From JANPPS01 sp965246925 (GTDB lineage: Bacteria; Pseudomonadota; Alphaproteobacteria; Acetobacterales; Acetobacteraceae): DNA of 64,000 nt. Positions 33,672-42,706 of the stretch are shown piece by piece. The notes beneath the pieces were generated by a model. The model was not told the origin of the DNA. It searched no databases and saw only the letters and a list, made by a program, of their open reading frames with translations. Made by a program: the position numbers and the translations under genes. The stretch lies in NCBI GenBank assembly GCA_965246925.1, contig OZ251994.1, positions 124,001 through 188,000 on the forward strand, written 5' to 3'. Positions within the stretch are counted from its first letter, which is position 1. Every line of letters begins with the position of its first letter.

Positions 33672-34816
33672 TCACCGCCCGCCGCCTGATCCGGGCCGAG
33701 CCGTCCTTCGGCCTCACCACCAAGCTGTGGCAGATCTCCTGGCCCTACGTCCTGATGCTGTGCGCGCTGGCCGGGGTCGGTTATGTCGCACTCTATTCCG
33801 CCGCCGGCGGCTCGCCCGAGCCCTATGCCGCCAAGCACGTCATCCGCTTCGGCTTCGGCCTGGTCATGATGCTGTGCATGGCCATGGTCGACATCCGGTT
33901 CATCTCCCGCTTCAGCTACGTGGTCTATGGCTTCTCCATCGCGCTGCTGGTGCTGGTGCTGCGCATGGGCCATGTCGGCAAGGGGGCGCAGCGCTGGATC
34001 GACATCGCAGGGATCCAGATGCAGCCGTCCGAGCTGGCGAAGATCGGCCTGGTCATGGCGCTGGCCGCCTGGTTCCACCGCGCCACGTGGGAGCGGATGG
34101 GCAACCCGCTGTTCCTGATCCCGCCGGCGCTCATGATCGCGCTGCCGGTCGGCCTCATCCTGAAGGAGCCGAACCTCGGCACGGCGGTCATCACCGGGCT
34201 GGTCGGCGGCGCGGTCGTGCTGGCGGCGGGCATCCGCTGGTGGAAGGTGGCGATGATCGTCGTGCCGCTGCCGTTCCTGGGCCAGTTCGCCATCAGCCAT
34301 TTGCATGACTACCAGCGCGCCCGCATCAGCACCTTCATGAATCCCGAAAGCGACCCGCTCGGCGCGGGCTACAACATCATACAGAGCAAGATCGCCTTGG
34401 GCTCCGGGGGCATGTGGGGCAAGGGCTTTCTCCAGGGCACGCAGGGGCACCTGAACTTCTTGCCGGAGAAACAGACGGACTTCATCTTCACCATGCTGGC
34501 CGAGGAGTTCGGGCTGGTCGGCGGCCTCGCGGTCATGGCCCTACTTTGCTGCATCGTGATCGGCGGCATGCTGATCGCGCTACGCTGCCGGCATCAGTAC
34601 GGACGCCTGCTGGCGCTGGGCATCGCGTTCAATTTCAGCATGTATGCCTTCGTGAACATGGCGATGGTGATGGGCGCGATCCCGGTGGGCGGCGTGCCTC
34701 TCCCCCTCGTCTCCCATGGCGGCTCGGCGATGCTGACCGTCATGTTCGGCTTCGGCCTGCTGATGAGCGTGCACGTGCATCGCGACGTGGAGTTCAGTAC
34801 CGGGCGGGAGGAGTAA
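33668..34816 (+). CDS. rodA: SEDS glycosyltransferase RodA
   Basis: RodA polymerises glycan strands together with PBP2. The 382-residue polytopic protein has the SEDS features QRWIDIAGIQMQPSELAKIG (about 112-131), the GLGSG-like ALGSGGMWGKGFLQGTQGH loop, and the LLPVV-like VSHGGSAMLTVMFGFGLLM near the end. Translation appears to start at a TTG at 33668 inside the mrdA stop. Its 3' end overlaps the convergent amidohydrolase gene by 23 bases. Confidence 0.95.
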   Translation: MITARRLIRAEPSFGLTTKLWQISWPYVLMLCALAGVGYVALYSAAGGSPEPYAAKHVIRFGFGLVMMLCMAMVDIRFISRFSYVVYGFSIALLVLVLRMGHVGKGAQRWIDIAGIQMQPSELAKIGLVMALAAWFHRATWERMGNPLFLIPPALMIALPVGLILKEPNLGTAVITGLVGGAVVLAAGIRWWKVAMIVVPLPFLGQFAISHLHDYQRARISTFMNPESDPLGAGYNIIQSKIALGSGGMWGKGFLQGTQGHLNFLPEKQTDFIFTMLAEEFGLVGGLAVMALLCCIVIGGMLIALRCRHQYGRLLALGIAFNFSMYAFVNMAMVMGAIPVGGVPLPLVSHGGSAMLTVMFGFGLLMSVHVHRDVEFSTGREE

Positions 34817-36017
34817 GCAGCTCCGTCCGCCCCCGCCGCACCGTCTGCCGCCCGTCTTTCCAAACCGCAAGCGGCTCCCGCAGCTCTGCCACGGCCTGCG
34901 CCGGGCCGCTGGCGTCCAGCAGCGCGATGTCGGCCGGGTGCCCCACCGCCAGCCCGTAATCCGCTAAGCGCATCAGCTGCGCCGGACGGGTGGTCAGCAT
35001 GGCGAAGCACTCGGCCAGTTCCGCCTCCGCCTCGATCTGCAGCGCGTTGGCCTGCAGGTTGGCCATGCGGATCATGGAGCCGTCGCCGAACGGGGTGAAC
35101 GGGTTCAGGATGTTGTTGCTCGACAGCGCGCAGTTGCAGCCGTGCCGGATCAGCGCGTTCGCGTCCACGATGCCGCGCGGCACGTTATGATCTTGGTCCC
35201 GGTGGCTCATGAACAGGTCGGTGGCCGGCAACACGGTCACCGCCACGCCCGCATCGCCCAGCCGGCGCGCCATCGCCGCCTGCTCAGCGGGCGGCATCCG
35301 GCACAGCATGCTGCCATGCCCTACCGCCACCCGGCCCCCGAGCCGGTAGCGGTTTGTGAGCGTCAGCACCAACTCCAGATCGGCCATGTTCTTCTGCAAA
35401 TGGAGATCGAGGTCGGCGTCGAACTCGCGCGCGATCTCGAACACGCGGTGCAGCTGGGCCGCCGGGTCGGTGTCGTAATCCGGCGCCGCCCCCACCAAGC
35501 GGGCGCCCCGGCGCATCGCCTCCGTCATGAGCGCGTCCGTGCCGGGATTGTTGGTCAATCCCTCCTGCGGCATCACGCAGATCTCGATCTCGGCCGCCCA
35601 GCGGTACGCCGCCGTCAGCGCCTGGACTGCCTCAAAACTGCGCAGACCGACCTTGGGATCGACCTCGACATGCGTGCGCATGCGGGTGGTGCCGTGTGCG
35701 ATGCAGCCCTGCAGCGTCTGTTCGGCCCGCGCATAGACGTCCTCGATGGTGAAGCTGTGCTTCACGTCCGAGATGCGCTGCACCGCCGCCGGGTCCCGCC
35801 CCGGCGCCGGGGCGCAGCGGCCCATGATGCGGGACTTATCCAGGTGAATGTGGCTTTCCACGAACCCGGCGCAGCAGAAACACCCGCCGCCCCCGGTCGA
35901 TGGAGCGTCGCAGACCAGCCCCGGCCCGATCGCCGCGATCCGCCCGCCCGCCATGCCGATATCCACCAACCCCACGTGCCCGGCGGCTTTGACGTGGCGG
36001 ATCACATGCTCGATCAT
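34794..36017 (-). CDS. Cytosine-deaminase-like amidohydrolase (atypical active site)
   Basis: The 407-residue protein aligns by eye to the CodA/N-isopropylammelide branch of the amidohydrolase superfamily. It keeps the metal ligands H56 and H58 (SHIHLDK), H206 and H234 (VAVGHGSML). However, the catalytic HxxE glutamate of E. coli CodA (E217) corresponds to K209 in LDLHLQKN, and the metal-binding D313 of the DD pair corresponds to N301 in SSNNILNPFTPFGD. It is therefore unlikely to be a standard cytosine deaminase. It faces an ABC transporter across only 44 bases, so a shared substrate or regulation is likely. Confidence 0.75.
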   Translation of the reverse strand: MIEHVIRHVKAAGHVGLVDIGMAGGRIAAIGPGLVCDAPSTGGGGCFCCAGFVESHIHLDKSRIMGRCAPAPGRDPAAVQRISDVKHSFTIEDVYARAEQTLQGCIAHGTTRMRTHVEVDPKVGLRSFEAVQALTAAYRWAAEIEICVMPQEGLTNNPGTDALMTEAMRRGARLVGAAPDYDTDPAAQLHRVFEIAREFDADLDLHLQKNMADLELVLTLTNRYRLGGRVAVGHGSMLCRMPPAEQAAMARRLGDAGVAVTVLPATDLFMSHRDQDHNVPRGIVDANALIRHGCNCALSSNNILNPFTPFGDGSMIRMANLQANALQIEAEAELAECFAMLTTRPAQLMRLADYGLAVGHPADIALLDASGPAQAVAELREPLAVWKDGRQTVRRGRTELLTPPARY

Positions 36018-36061
36018 TCCAGTGGCCTTTCGTAAGGCACGAACTTTGCAAGGTCCGCACC

Positions 36062-37051
36062 ATGGACGCCATGCCGATACCGGATGTGGAGATGATCGGC
36101 GTGGCCAAGCGATACGGCGGCATCACGGCCGTGCACGATATCGAGCTCCGGGTCGCGGCCTCCAGCTATTGCTGCCTGCTCGGCCCCAGCGGTTGCGGCA
36201 AGACCACGACGCTCCGGATGATCGCCGGGCATGAGACCGTGACCGAGGGTGACGTGCTGATCCACGGCCAGAACGTGACCGATCTGGCGCCGGGCAGCCG
36301 CGGCACGGCGATGATGTTCCAATCCTACGCGCTGTTCCCGCATCTCAGCTGCCTCGACAACGTGGCCTTCCCGCTACGCATGCGCGGCGTGGGTAAGTCC
36401 GAGCGCCGCACCCGCGCCCGGGCCGAGCTGGACCGGGTCGATATGGGGGCGCTCGCGGACCGGCTGCCGGCGCAGCTGTCGGGCGGGCAGCAGCAGCGTG
36501 TGGCGCTGGCCCGCGCGCTGATCACCGAGCCACGCGTGCTGCTGCTGGACGAACCGCTCTCGGCGCTCGACCCGTTCCTCCGCGGACGCATGCGGGAAGA
36601 GCTGAAGCGGTTCCAGCGTGACCTCGGCCTCACCTTCATCCACGTCACGCACAGCCAGGAGGAGGCGATGGCGCTGGCGGACCTGGTGGTGGTGATGGAG
36701 GGCGGGCGCATCCTACAGGCCGCCCCGCCTCGCACCGTGTTCGAACAGCCCGCCACCGCCTTCGTCGCCCGCTTCATCGGCGGCCACAACGTGCTGCCGC
36801 AGGGCAACGCGCTGGTGGCGATCCGGGCCGACCGCTGCCACCTCGGCCCGGCCGGTGACAATCCTAGCGTCACCGGTCGCATCGCCGCTATCGAATACCA
36901 GGGCCCCTCCGTCCGCCTGTCGGTCTCGACCGGCACCGGGGAGGCCGCAATCATCGTGCCCGACGCCGCCTGGTTCGCCGCCCCCGCCCAGCTCGATGAC
37001 CCGGCGACCCTCACCTGGTCCGCCGCCGACGCCCATGTTTTGACCCATTAG
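36062..37051 (+). CDS. ABC transporter ATP-binding protein (PotA-type)
   Basis: This is the ATPase of a spermidine/putrescine-family importer. The 329-residue protein has Walker A GPSGCGKTT (about 42-50), the Q-loop (MMFQSYALFPH), signature LSGGQQQR, Walker B LLLDEPLSALD and the H-loop HVTHSQEE, followed by a C-terminal TOBE-like domain. Starts at 36062, 36071 and a later ATG are all possible. It forms an operon with the binding protein and two permeases downstream. Confidence 0.93.
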   Translation: MDAMPIPDVEMIGVAKRYGGITAVHDIELRVAASSYCCLLGPSGCGKTTTLRMIAGHETVTEGDVLIHGQNVTDLAPGSRGTAMMFQSYALFPHLSCLDNVAFPLRMRGVGKSERRTRARAELDRVDMGALADRLPAQLSGGQQQRVALARALITEPRVLLLDEPLSALDPFLRGRMREELKRFQRDLGLTFIHVTHSQEEAMALADLVVVMEGGRILQAAPPRTVFEQPATAFVARFIGGHNVLPQGNALVAIRADRCHLGPAGDNPSVTGRIAAIEYQGPSVRLSVSTGTGEAAIIVPDAAWFAAPAQLDDPATLTWSAADAHVLTH

Positions 37052-37061
37052 GAGATCCGCC

Positions 37062-38321
37062 ATGTCCATCAACCGCCGCGCCGCCCTAAGCCTCACCGGT
37101 GCCGCCATCGGCTCGGGCGCCATCACGGGGTTCCCGACCATCTGGGCCCAGAACATCAAGAACGTCACCATCCGGCAGTTCGGCACCGGCGTCTCGAACC
37201 TGAACGCGGTGGCGGACAAGGTGAAGGCCGACCTCGGCTTCACCCTGTCCATGACCGCGCTGGACACGGACGCGGTGACGCAGAAAGCGGTCACGCAACC
37301 CCGCTCCTACGACATCGCCGACATCGAGTATTTCAGCATCAAGAAGGTGTTCCCGACCGGAGTGATGCAGCCGCTCGATACCAAGCGGATCAAGAACTAT
37401 AGCAAGATCGTGCCGATCTTCACCACCGGGCACCTTACGCCCACGACGCCCATCGCGCAGGGCACGGCGCCCAGCACCGTAGGCTTCGTGAACAAGCCCG
37501 GCGACAAGGCGTTCGCCAAGGGTGAGACCGAGTGGATGACGCTGATCCCCACCATCTACAACGCCGACACGCTCGGCATCCGCCCGGACCTGGTGGGCCG
37601 CCCCATCACGAAATGGAAGGATTTGATGGACCCGGCGTTCAAGGGCAAGACCGCCATCCTGAACATCCCCTCGATCGGCATCATGGACGCCGCCATGGTG
37701 ATGGAGAGCATGGGCCAGATCAAGTATAAGGACAAAGGCAACATGACGAAGGAGGAGATCGACAAGACGATCGCCTTCCTGATCGAGACCAAGCGCGCCG
37801 GCCAATTTCGCGCGTTCTGGAAGTCCTTCGACGAGAGCGTGAACCTCATGAGCTCGGGCGAAGTCATCATCCAGTCCATGTGGTCCCCGGCCGTCACCGC
37901 CGTGCGGTCCAAAGGCATCCCCTGCGTGTACCAGCCGCTCGAAGAAGGCTATCGCGCCTGGGGCGGTGGATTGGGACTGTCCGGCAACCTGAAAGGGCTC
38001 GAGCTGGATGCGGCTTATGAATACATCAACTGGTATCTCTCGGGCTGGGTCGGCGCGTATCTGAATCGTCAAGGCTATTACAGCGCCGTGCCGGAGACGG
38101 CGAAGGCGAATATGTCCGAGAACGAGTGGGGCTACTGGATGGAGGGCAAGGCCGCCACCGCCGACATCGTTTCCCCCGAAGGCAAGGTGATCGACAAGAC
38201 CGGCGCCAAGCGCGACGGCGGCTCGTTCTACGACCGCATGGGCAAGGTCGCGTGCTGGAACTCGGTCATGGACCAGGACAAGTACATGGTGGCCAAATGG
38301 AACGAGTTCATTTCCGCTTGA
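37062..38321 (+). CDS. ABC transporter extracellular solute-binding protein (PotD-like, Tat-type signal)
   Basis: The 419-residue protein begins with a twin-arginine-like signal (INRRAALSLTGAAIG) ending near ITGFPTIWA, as expected of a periplasmic protein. The body resembles polyamine-type family 1 binding proteins, with DIADIEYFSIKKVF, an STVGFVNK segment and a C-terminal YEYINWYLSGWVG. It lies 10 bases after the ATPase gene with a GGAGATCC ribosome-binding site. The ligand is not deducible; the genomic context favours a nucleobase derivative or related amide over a polyamine. Confidence 0.9.
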   Translation: MSINRRAALSLTGAAIGSGAITGFPTIWAQNIKNVTIRQFGTGVSNLNAVADKVKADLGFTLSMTALDTDAVTQKAVTQPRSYDIADIEYFSIKKVFPTGVMQPLDTKRIKNYSKIVPIFTTGHLTPTTPIAQGTAPSTVGFVNKPGDKAFAKGETEWMTLIPTIYNADTLGIRPDLVGRPITKWKDLMDPAFKGKTAILNIPSIGIMDAAMVMESMGQIKYKDKGNMTKEEIDKTIAFLIETKRAGQFRAFWKSFDESVNLMSSGEVIIQSMWSPAVTAVRSKGIPCVYQPLEEGYRAWGGGLGLSGNLKGLELDAAYEYINWYLSGWVGAYLNRQGYYSAVPETAKANMSENEWGYWMEGKAATADIVSPEGKVIDKTGAKRDGGSFYDRMGKVACWNSVMDQDKYMVAKWNEFISA

Positions 38322-38346
38322 CCAAGCCAAAATGAAAGAGCTGCCG

Positions 38347-38450
38347 CCCCCTCTCCCTCCGGGAGAGGGCTGGGGTGAGGGACACCAAGGGAACAGACGT
38401 GCGCGTGTCGCTTCCCTCACCCCGACCCTCTCCCGGGGGGAGAGGGAGAA
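38347..38450. repeat. Large inverted repeat of the CCCTCTCCC family
   Basis: Two arms (about 38348-38381 and 38413-38449) face each other. Each carries the CCCTCTCCC/GGGAGAGGG palindrome, joined to GGGGTGAGGGA on one side and TCCCTCACCCC on the other. They match over about 33 bases with a few differences. The RNA could form one long stem or two short hairpins. It fills most of the gap between the binding-protein and permease genes and ends just before the permease ribosome-binding site. Confidence 0.85.
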
Positions 38451-38453
38451 GGC

Positions 38454-39290
38454 ATGAGCCGCGCCCTGCTCGCCCTCCCGCTCGCCACCATCCTGGGCCT
38501 GTTCCTGCTGCTGCCGCTCACCGCACTGCTGGTGGTGTCGTTCTTCGACTATGACAGCGTGCGGATCATTCCGGACTTCGTGCTGGACAACTATAAGGAT
38601 GTGCTGACGTCCGCGACGGTTTGGCGCACCTACCTCAACACGGCCAAATACGCCGCGCTGACTTGGGCCGTGACGCTCGCGATCGGCTTTCCGGTCGCCT
38701 ACTTCCTGGCGTTCCATGTGCACACCAAGCTGATGCAGACCGTGCTGCTGCTGATCTGCACGGTGCCGTTCCTCACCTCCAACATCATCCGCATGATCTC
38801 CTGGATTCCGGTGCTGGGCCGCCACGGCCTGGTGAACGGCGCGCTCACGGGCCTGGGGGTTGCCGGCGCGCCGTTCGACGTGCTGCTGTATTCGGACGTG
38901 TCGATCGTGCTGGCCTTCGTGCACCTCTACGCGCTGTTCATGATCGTCCCCGTGTTCAACGCCATGGCCCGCATGGACCGCCGCCTGATCGAGGCCGCGG
39001 TCGACGCCGGCGCCGGGCCGTTCCAGGTGGTGCGGAACGTCGTCATCCCCCTCTGCGCGCCGGGCATCGCCATCGGCTCGGTGTTCGTCGTGACCTTGGT
39101 GATGGGTGATTTCGTGACGGTGCAAGTCATGGGCGGCGGTCAGCGCGCCTCCGTCGGCCTCATGATCTACAATCAGATCGCCCTACTCCAATACCCCGCC
39201 GCCTGCGCCAACGCCGTCGTCCTGCTGGCGATCGTGCTGGGCATGGTCGCCGCCATCCTGCGCGTGGTGGATATCAGGGGTGAACTGTGA
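38454..39290 (+). CDS. ABC transporter permease (PotB-type)
   Basis: The 278-residue inner-membrane protein has six predicted helices and the ATPase-docking EAA loop EAAVDAGAGPFQVVRNVVIP (about 187-206). The N-terminal helix reads LATILGLFLLLPLTALLVVS. It starts a few bases after the inverted repeat with a GGGAGAAGGC ribosome-binding site that is itself part of the repeat's end. It overlaps the second permease gene by 4 bases. Confidence 0.92.
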   Translation: MSRALLALPLATILGLFLLLPLTALLVVSFFDYDSVRIIPDFVLDNYKDVLTSATVWRTYLNTAKYAALTWAVTLAIGFPVAYFLAFHVHTKLMQTVLLLICTVPFLTSNIIRMISWIPVLGRHGLVNGALTGLGVAGAPFDVLLYSDVSIVLAFVHLYALFMIVPVFNAMARMDRRLIEAAVDAGAGPFQVVRNVVIPLCAPGIAIGSVFVVTLVMGDFVTVQVMGGGQRASVGLMIYNQIALLQYPAACANAVVLLAIVLGMVAAILRVVDIRGEL

Positions 39291-40075
39291 GGCGCACCGC
39301 GCTGGCCGGGTTCTTCGGCCTGTTCGTGCTGTTTCTCTACGGCCCCACCGCGGCCATCTTCATCCTGTCGTTCCAGGGCCCGGATGGCGGCCTCACCTTC
39401 CCCATGAACGGCACCTCGACGCACTGGTTCGGCCAGCTGTTCGAAACGCAGCGCGTGGGGGATTTCGGCGGCGCGTTCCGCCGCTCGATCACCTTGGCCG
39501 CCATGGTCATGGTGGCTACGGTCCTCGTGGCGCTCCCAGCCGGCCTCGCCTTCCGCCGCCCCTTCCGCGGCGGCACCGCGCTGCTGACCTTGACGGTCGC
39601 GAGCCTCATCATCCCCAGCATCTTGGTCAGCCTCGGCATCGGCCTGTTGTTCAACGCCCTGGGCCTCGACCCCTCCCCCTGGACCAGCGGCTTCGGCGCG
39701 CAGCTCACCTGGACGCTGCCGTTCGGCGTGCTGATCCTATTCGCGGTATTCAACCGGTTCGACGCACGCTGGGAGGAGGCCGCCCGCGACGGCGGCGCCA
39801 ACCCGTGGCAGATCTTCCGCCACGTCGTCCTCCCCATCATCCTACCCGGCGTCATCGGCATCGGCCTCCTGGGCTTCACCCTCAGCTACGACGAGTTCGC
39901 CCGCACCCTGCTGACCGCCGGCGGCGACAACACCCTCCCGCTCGAAATCTTCGGCATGACCACAAACATCACCACCCCGGTGCTATACGCGCTAGGCACG
40001 GCCACGACGGGCCTTTCATTCCTAGTGATCGCCGGTGCCCTCATAGTGATCTCGCTGCTACGGCGACTTAGATAG
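39287..40075 (+). CDS. ABC transporter permease (PotC-type)
   Basis: This second permease (262 residues) starts at a GTG at 39287 overlapping the first permease. It has six helices and the EAA loop EAARDGGANPWQIFRHVVLP (about 164-183). The C-terminal NITTPVLYALGTATTGLSFL is typical of PotC. Together the four genes make a complete importer: ATPase, binding protein and two permeases. Confidence 0.92.
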   Translation: MRRTALAGFFGLFVLFLYGPTAAIFILSFQGPDGGLTFPMNGTSTHWFGQLFETQRVGDFGGAFRRSITLAAMVMVATVLVALPAGLAFRRPFRGGTALLTLTVASLIIPSILVSLGIGLLFNALGLDPSPWTSGFGAQLTWTLPFGVLILFAVFNRFDARWEEAARDGGANPWQIFRHVVLPIILPGVIGIGLLGFTLSYDEFARTLLTAGGDNTLPLEIFGMTTNITTPVLYALGTATTGLSFLVIAGALIVISLLRRLR

Positions 40076-40230
40076 ACTTGGCCGCGCCCCGTAACCGCCT
40101 TTATTACTGGATATAGACGGGGGTGCCATGGAAAGTTCGCAGCGCAAGCTATCAAGAATTGTCGGTCTAGAGCACTTACCGACCAGGCGGAATCGCCGGG
40201 ACGGTAGTAGTGCTCGCCAAACTTGGAAAA

Positions 40231-40272
40231 CTAGAGCCCAAGCCGACCCACTTCGGTCGGATTGGGCTCTAG
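40231..40272. terminator. Perfect-looking 18-base hairpin between convergent operons
   Basis: The arms CTAGAGCCCAAGCCGACC (40231-40248) and GGTCGGATTGGGCTCTAG (40255-40272) pair along 18 bases with one mismatch and a 6-base loop (CACTTC). It lies between the permease stop at 40075 and the BtpA gene stop at 40331. There is no long T-run, so termination is inferred from position. The rest of this 255-base gap shows no gene. Confidence 0.5.
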
Positions 40273-40330
40273 GTTGACCCAACGACGATCTGTTTATTGC
40301 TTCACTCTACGCCACGCCACTCCTGAGTCT

Positions 40331-41170
40331 TCAACGCGCCCGCGCCACCGCCGCCATGAACGCCGTCACCCGGTCCGGGTCCACCTCGTTCCACCAAACC
40401 CCGTCATGCTTCAACGAACTCGCCACGATCACCCCATCAGCCACCTGAAAAATCTCGCCGATATTGGCTTGCGTCACGCCTGAGCCCACCACCACCGGCA
40501 GGCTGCACCCGGCGCCGATCGCCTCGATCTCCGCCCGCGCCGCGCTGTCTCCCGTGCGCTGCCCGGTCGCCACCGCCACATCGGCATCGAAGAACTCCAC
40601 GTCCCGCGCCAGCTCCTCGATCGACCGGTCCCCCGTGATCGCGTGTGCCCCATGCTTCACGTGCACGTCCGCAAACACCAGCACGGATTGCGCCCGCAAG
40701 GCCGCGCGATACCGGGCCGCACTGCCAGCCAACCCGTCCAGCAGCCCCTCGTTCGATACATACGCATTCGCCCACTGATTGACCCGGATGAACCCCGCGC
40801 CCGCCGCCTTCGCCACCGCAAACGACTGATGCGCCGCGTTGGCCAGCACGTTGATGCCGATCGGCAGCCCGCTCTCCCGCCGCACCCGGTCCGCGATAAC
40901 AGCCATGCACGAAGCCGTCTCCGGCCCCAGCTGACCCGGCGGCACGAACGGAATGTCTCCGTGATTCTCTACAATCAGCCCATCCACCCCCCCGGCGCGC
41001 AACCGCCCCGCCTCCGCCAGCGCATGCGCCACGATCGCGTCCATGGCTTGGCCGTCATACGCGGGCGCGCCCGGCAACGGCCGCAGATGCACCATGCCGA
41101 TCACCACCTTCCGCCGGCCGAACAACGCCTCGAGCGGATGCGGCTTCTGCCGATAAAGCGGTCCCGTCAT
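40331..41170 (-). CDS. BtpA/SgcQ-family TIM-barrel protein
   Basis: The 279-residue protein belongs to the BtpA family, named for a cyanobacterial photosystem I biogenesis factor but widespread as uncharacterised TIM-barrel proteins. Features are VVIGMVHLRPLPGAPAY (about 21-37), GVDGLIVENHGDIPF, and a phosphate-loop-like LPVVVGSGVTQANI near 223-236. It overlaps the nucleoside hydrolase gene by 4 bases and is last in a four-gene nucleoside operon. That points to sugar-phosphate or ribosyl metabolism; no activity can be assigned. Confidence 0.85.
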   Translation of the reverse strand: MTGPLYRQKPHPLEALFGRRKVVIGMVHLRPLPGAPAYDGQAMDAIVAHALAEAGRLRAGGVDGLIVENHGDIPFVPPGQLGPETASCMAVIADRVRRESGLPIGINVLANAAHQSFAVAKAAGAGFIRVNQWANAYVSNEGLLDGLAGSAARYRAALRAQSVLVFADVHVKHGAHAITGDRSIEELARDVEFFDADVAVATGQRTGDSAARAEIEAIGAGCSLPVVVGSGVTQANIGEIFQVADGVIVASSLKHDGVWWNEVDPDRVTAFMAAVARAR

Positions 41171-42063
41171 GCCAGCCGCTCCTCCAGCAACGCAAAGAAA
41201 CCGGCGGCGTCACCCCGATCCAGCCACACCGCATTAGGCGCGCGCCCCGTCACGCCTCGCACATCCGCCACCGTCATCCCGAGCGTCAGCGCACTCGCCG
41301 TCTCCACCTGCACGTTGACGCGCGCACCGGTAAACAGCGGGCGCAGCAGGTGCGCGATGACGCAGGGGTCATGCAGCGGTGGATCGCGGTCCGTCTCGAA
41401 CAGCGCTACCACCGCCCGCGCCGCCACCGACGGAATGGCGCGTAGCCGACCCAGCCGCTCCGGCGTCAACCGGATCTGGTGCGTGAGATCGAGCGGCACG
41501 AGCGTGAGCGGCATCCCGGCGCCCAGCACGATCTCGGCAGCGTCCGGATCGGCATACACATTATACTCTGCCACCGGCGTCACATTCCCACCCGCGCGCC
41601 CGGCCCCCGCCATCCAGACCACCTCCGCAATCCGCCCGGCAATATCCGGCGCCTTGATCAGCGCCACCGCCAGATTGGTCGCTGGCCCCAGCAGGCATAG
41701 TGTGACGCTCCCGGACGGCTCCGCCCGCAGCGTGTCGATCAAGTAATCCACCCCATGCCGCGCCTGGACCGCCGCCCCGTCCGTCAGATCGAGCCCGGCG
41801 AGACCCGTGGCGCCATGCACTTCAGCCGCATCCACCAGCACCCGCTTCAGCGGCCCGGCACACCCGGCAAACACCGGCGTCTCCCGCCCCGCCAACCGCA
41901 CCAGCCGGCTGGCATTACCGGCCGTCCGGTTCAACGGCACGTTTCCCGCCACCGCCACCAGCGCCATCACCTCCAGCTCCGGCGACGCCAGCGCCAGCAG
42001 GATCGCCACGGCGTCATCCTTGCCGGGGTCGGTGTCGATGATGACGCGCCTACTTCGTCCCAT
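41167..42063 (-). CDS. Nucleoside hydrolase (inosine-uridine preferring family)
   Basis: These enzymes cleave the N-glycosidic bond of ribonucleosides. The start is taken at the ATG at 42063 (MGRSRRVIIDTDPGKDD), giving 298 residues; an ATG at 42081 is possible. The calcium-binding aspartate cluster DTDPGKDD is present near residues 10-17, together with WMAGAGRAGGNVTPVAEYN and a C-terminal DP-rich region. It overlaps upp upstream and the BtpA gene downstream. In this operon it could free uracil from uridine or act on another ribosyl compound. Confidence 0.9.
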   Translation of the reverse strand: MGRSRRVIIDTDPGKDDAVAILLALASPELEVMALVAVAGNVPLNRTAGNASRLVRLAGRETPVFAGCAGPLKRVLVDAAEVHGATGLAGLDLTDGAAVQARHGVDYLIDTLRAEPSGSVTLCLLGPATNLAVALIKAPDIAGRIAEVVWMAGAGRAGGNVTPVAEYNVYADPDAAEIVLGAGMPLTLVPLDLTHQIRLTPERLGRLRAIPSVAARAVVALFETDRDPPLHDPCVIAHLLRPLFTGARVNVQVETASALTLGMTVADVRGVTGRAPNAVWLDRGDAAGFFALLEERLA

Positions 42064-42706
42064 ACAGCCGGTCCCCGGCATCCCCCAACCCGGGCCGGAT
42101 ATAGCCGTGCTCGTCGAGGCCGCGGTCGATCGCCGCCGTATAGACCGGCACCTCCGGGTGCGCCCGCGCCAGCACCTCCAGCCCCTCGGGCGCCGCGAGC
42201 AGGCACACGAACCGCAGCTGCACGGCGCCCGCCTGCCTGAGCCGGGTCAGCGCCGCCGCCGCCGAGTAGCCCGTCGCCAGCATCGGGTCCACCACCACCA
42301 CCAGCCGGTCCGGGATATCATCCGGCAGCTTAAGGTAATACTCGACCGGAACGAGGGTCGCGGGGTCGCGGTATAGCCCGATATGCCCTACCCGCGCCGA
42401 CGGGATCAAATCCAGCATGCCGTCCAGAATACCGTTCCCCGCGCGCAGGATCGGCACGAAGCAGATCTTCTTGCCCGACAAGGACGGCGCCTCCATCGCC
42501 TCCATCGGCGTCGCGATCGTGATATTTTCGAGCGGCAGGTCCCGCGTGACCTCATACGCCATCAACAGGCTGATCTCCCGCGCGATGTCGCGGAACTCGG
42601 CAGTCGGGGTGTCGCGTTTTCGCAACAAGGTCAGCTTGTGCTGCACCAGCGGATGGCTGATCAGCGTCACGTTCTCATGCGTCAAGCGAACGGCCCTTCG
42701 CGACAT
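42050..42706 (-). CDS. upp: Uracil phosphoribosyltransferase
   Basis: UPRT makes UMP from uracil and PRPP. The 218-residue protein starts at the ATG at 42706 (MSRRAVRLTHENVTLISHPL). It has ICFVPILRAGNGILDGML, the PRPP-binding motif VVVVDPMLATGYSA and the uracil-binding IDRGLDEHGYIRPGLGDAGD, all as in bacterial UPRTs. It overlaps the upstream GTP-cyclohydrolase-II-like gene by 32 bases and the downstream nucleoside hydrolase by 14. UPRT is the entry enzyme (URC6) in the URC uracil-degradation route. Confidence 0.96.
   Translation of the reverse strand: MSRRAVRLTHENVTLISHPLVQHKLTLLRKRDTPTAEFRDIAREISLLMAYEVTRDLPLENITIATPMEAMEAPSLSGKKICFVPILRAGNGILDGMLDLIPSARVGHIGLYRDPATLVPVEYYLKLPDDIPDRLVVVVDPMLATGYSAAAALTRLRQAGAVQLRFVCLLAAPEGLEVLARAHPEVPVYTAAIDRGLDEHGYIRPGLGDAGDRLYGTK

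Noticed and set aside
37086..39125. 679-codon minus-strand frame opposite the binding protein and permease genes
   Set aside because: His/Asp-rich antisense frame spanning two well-supported transporter genes and the repeat between them.
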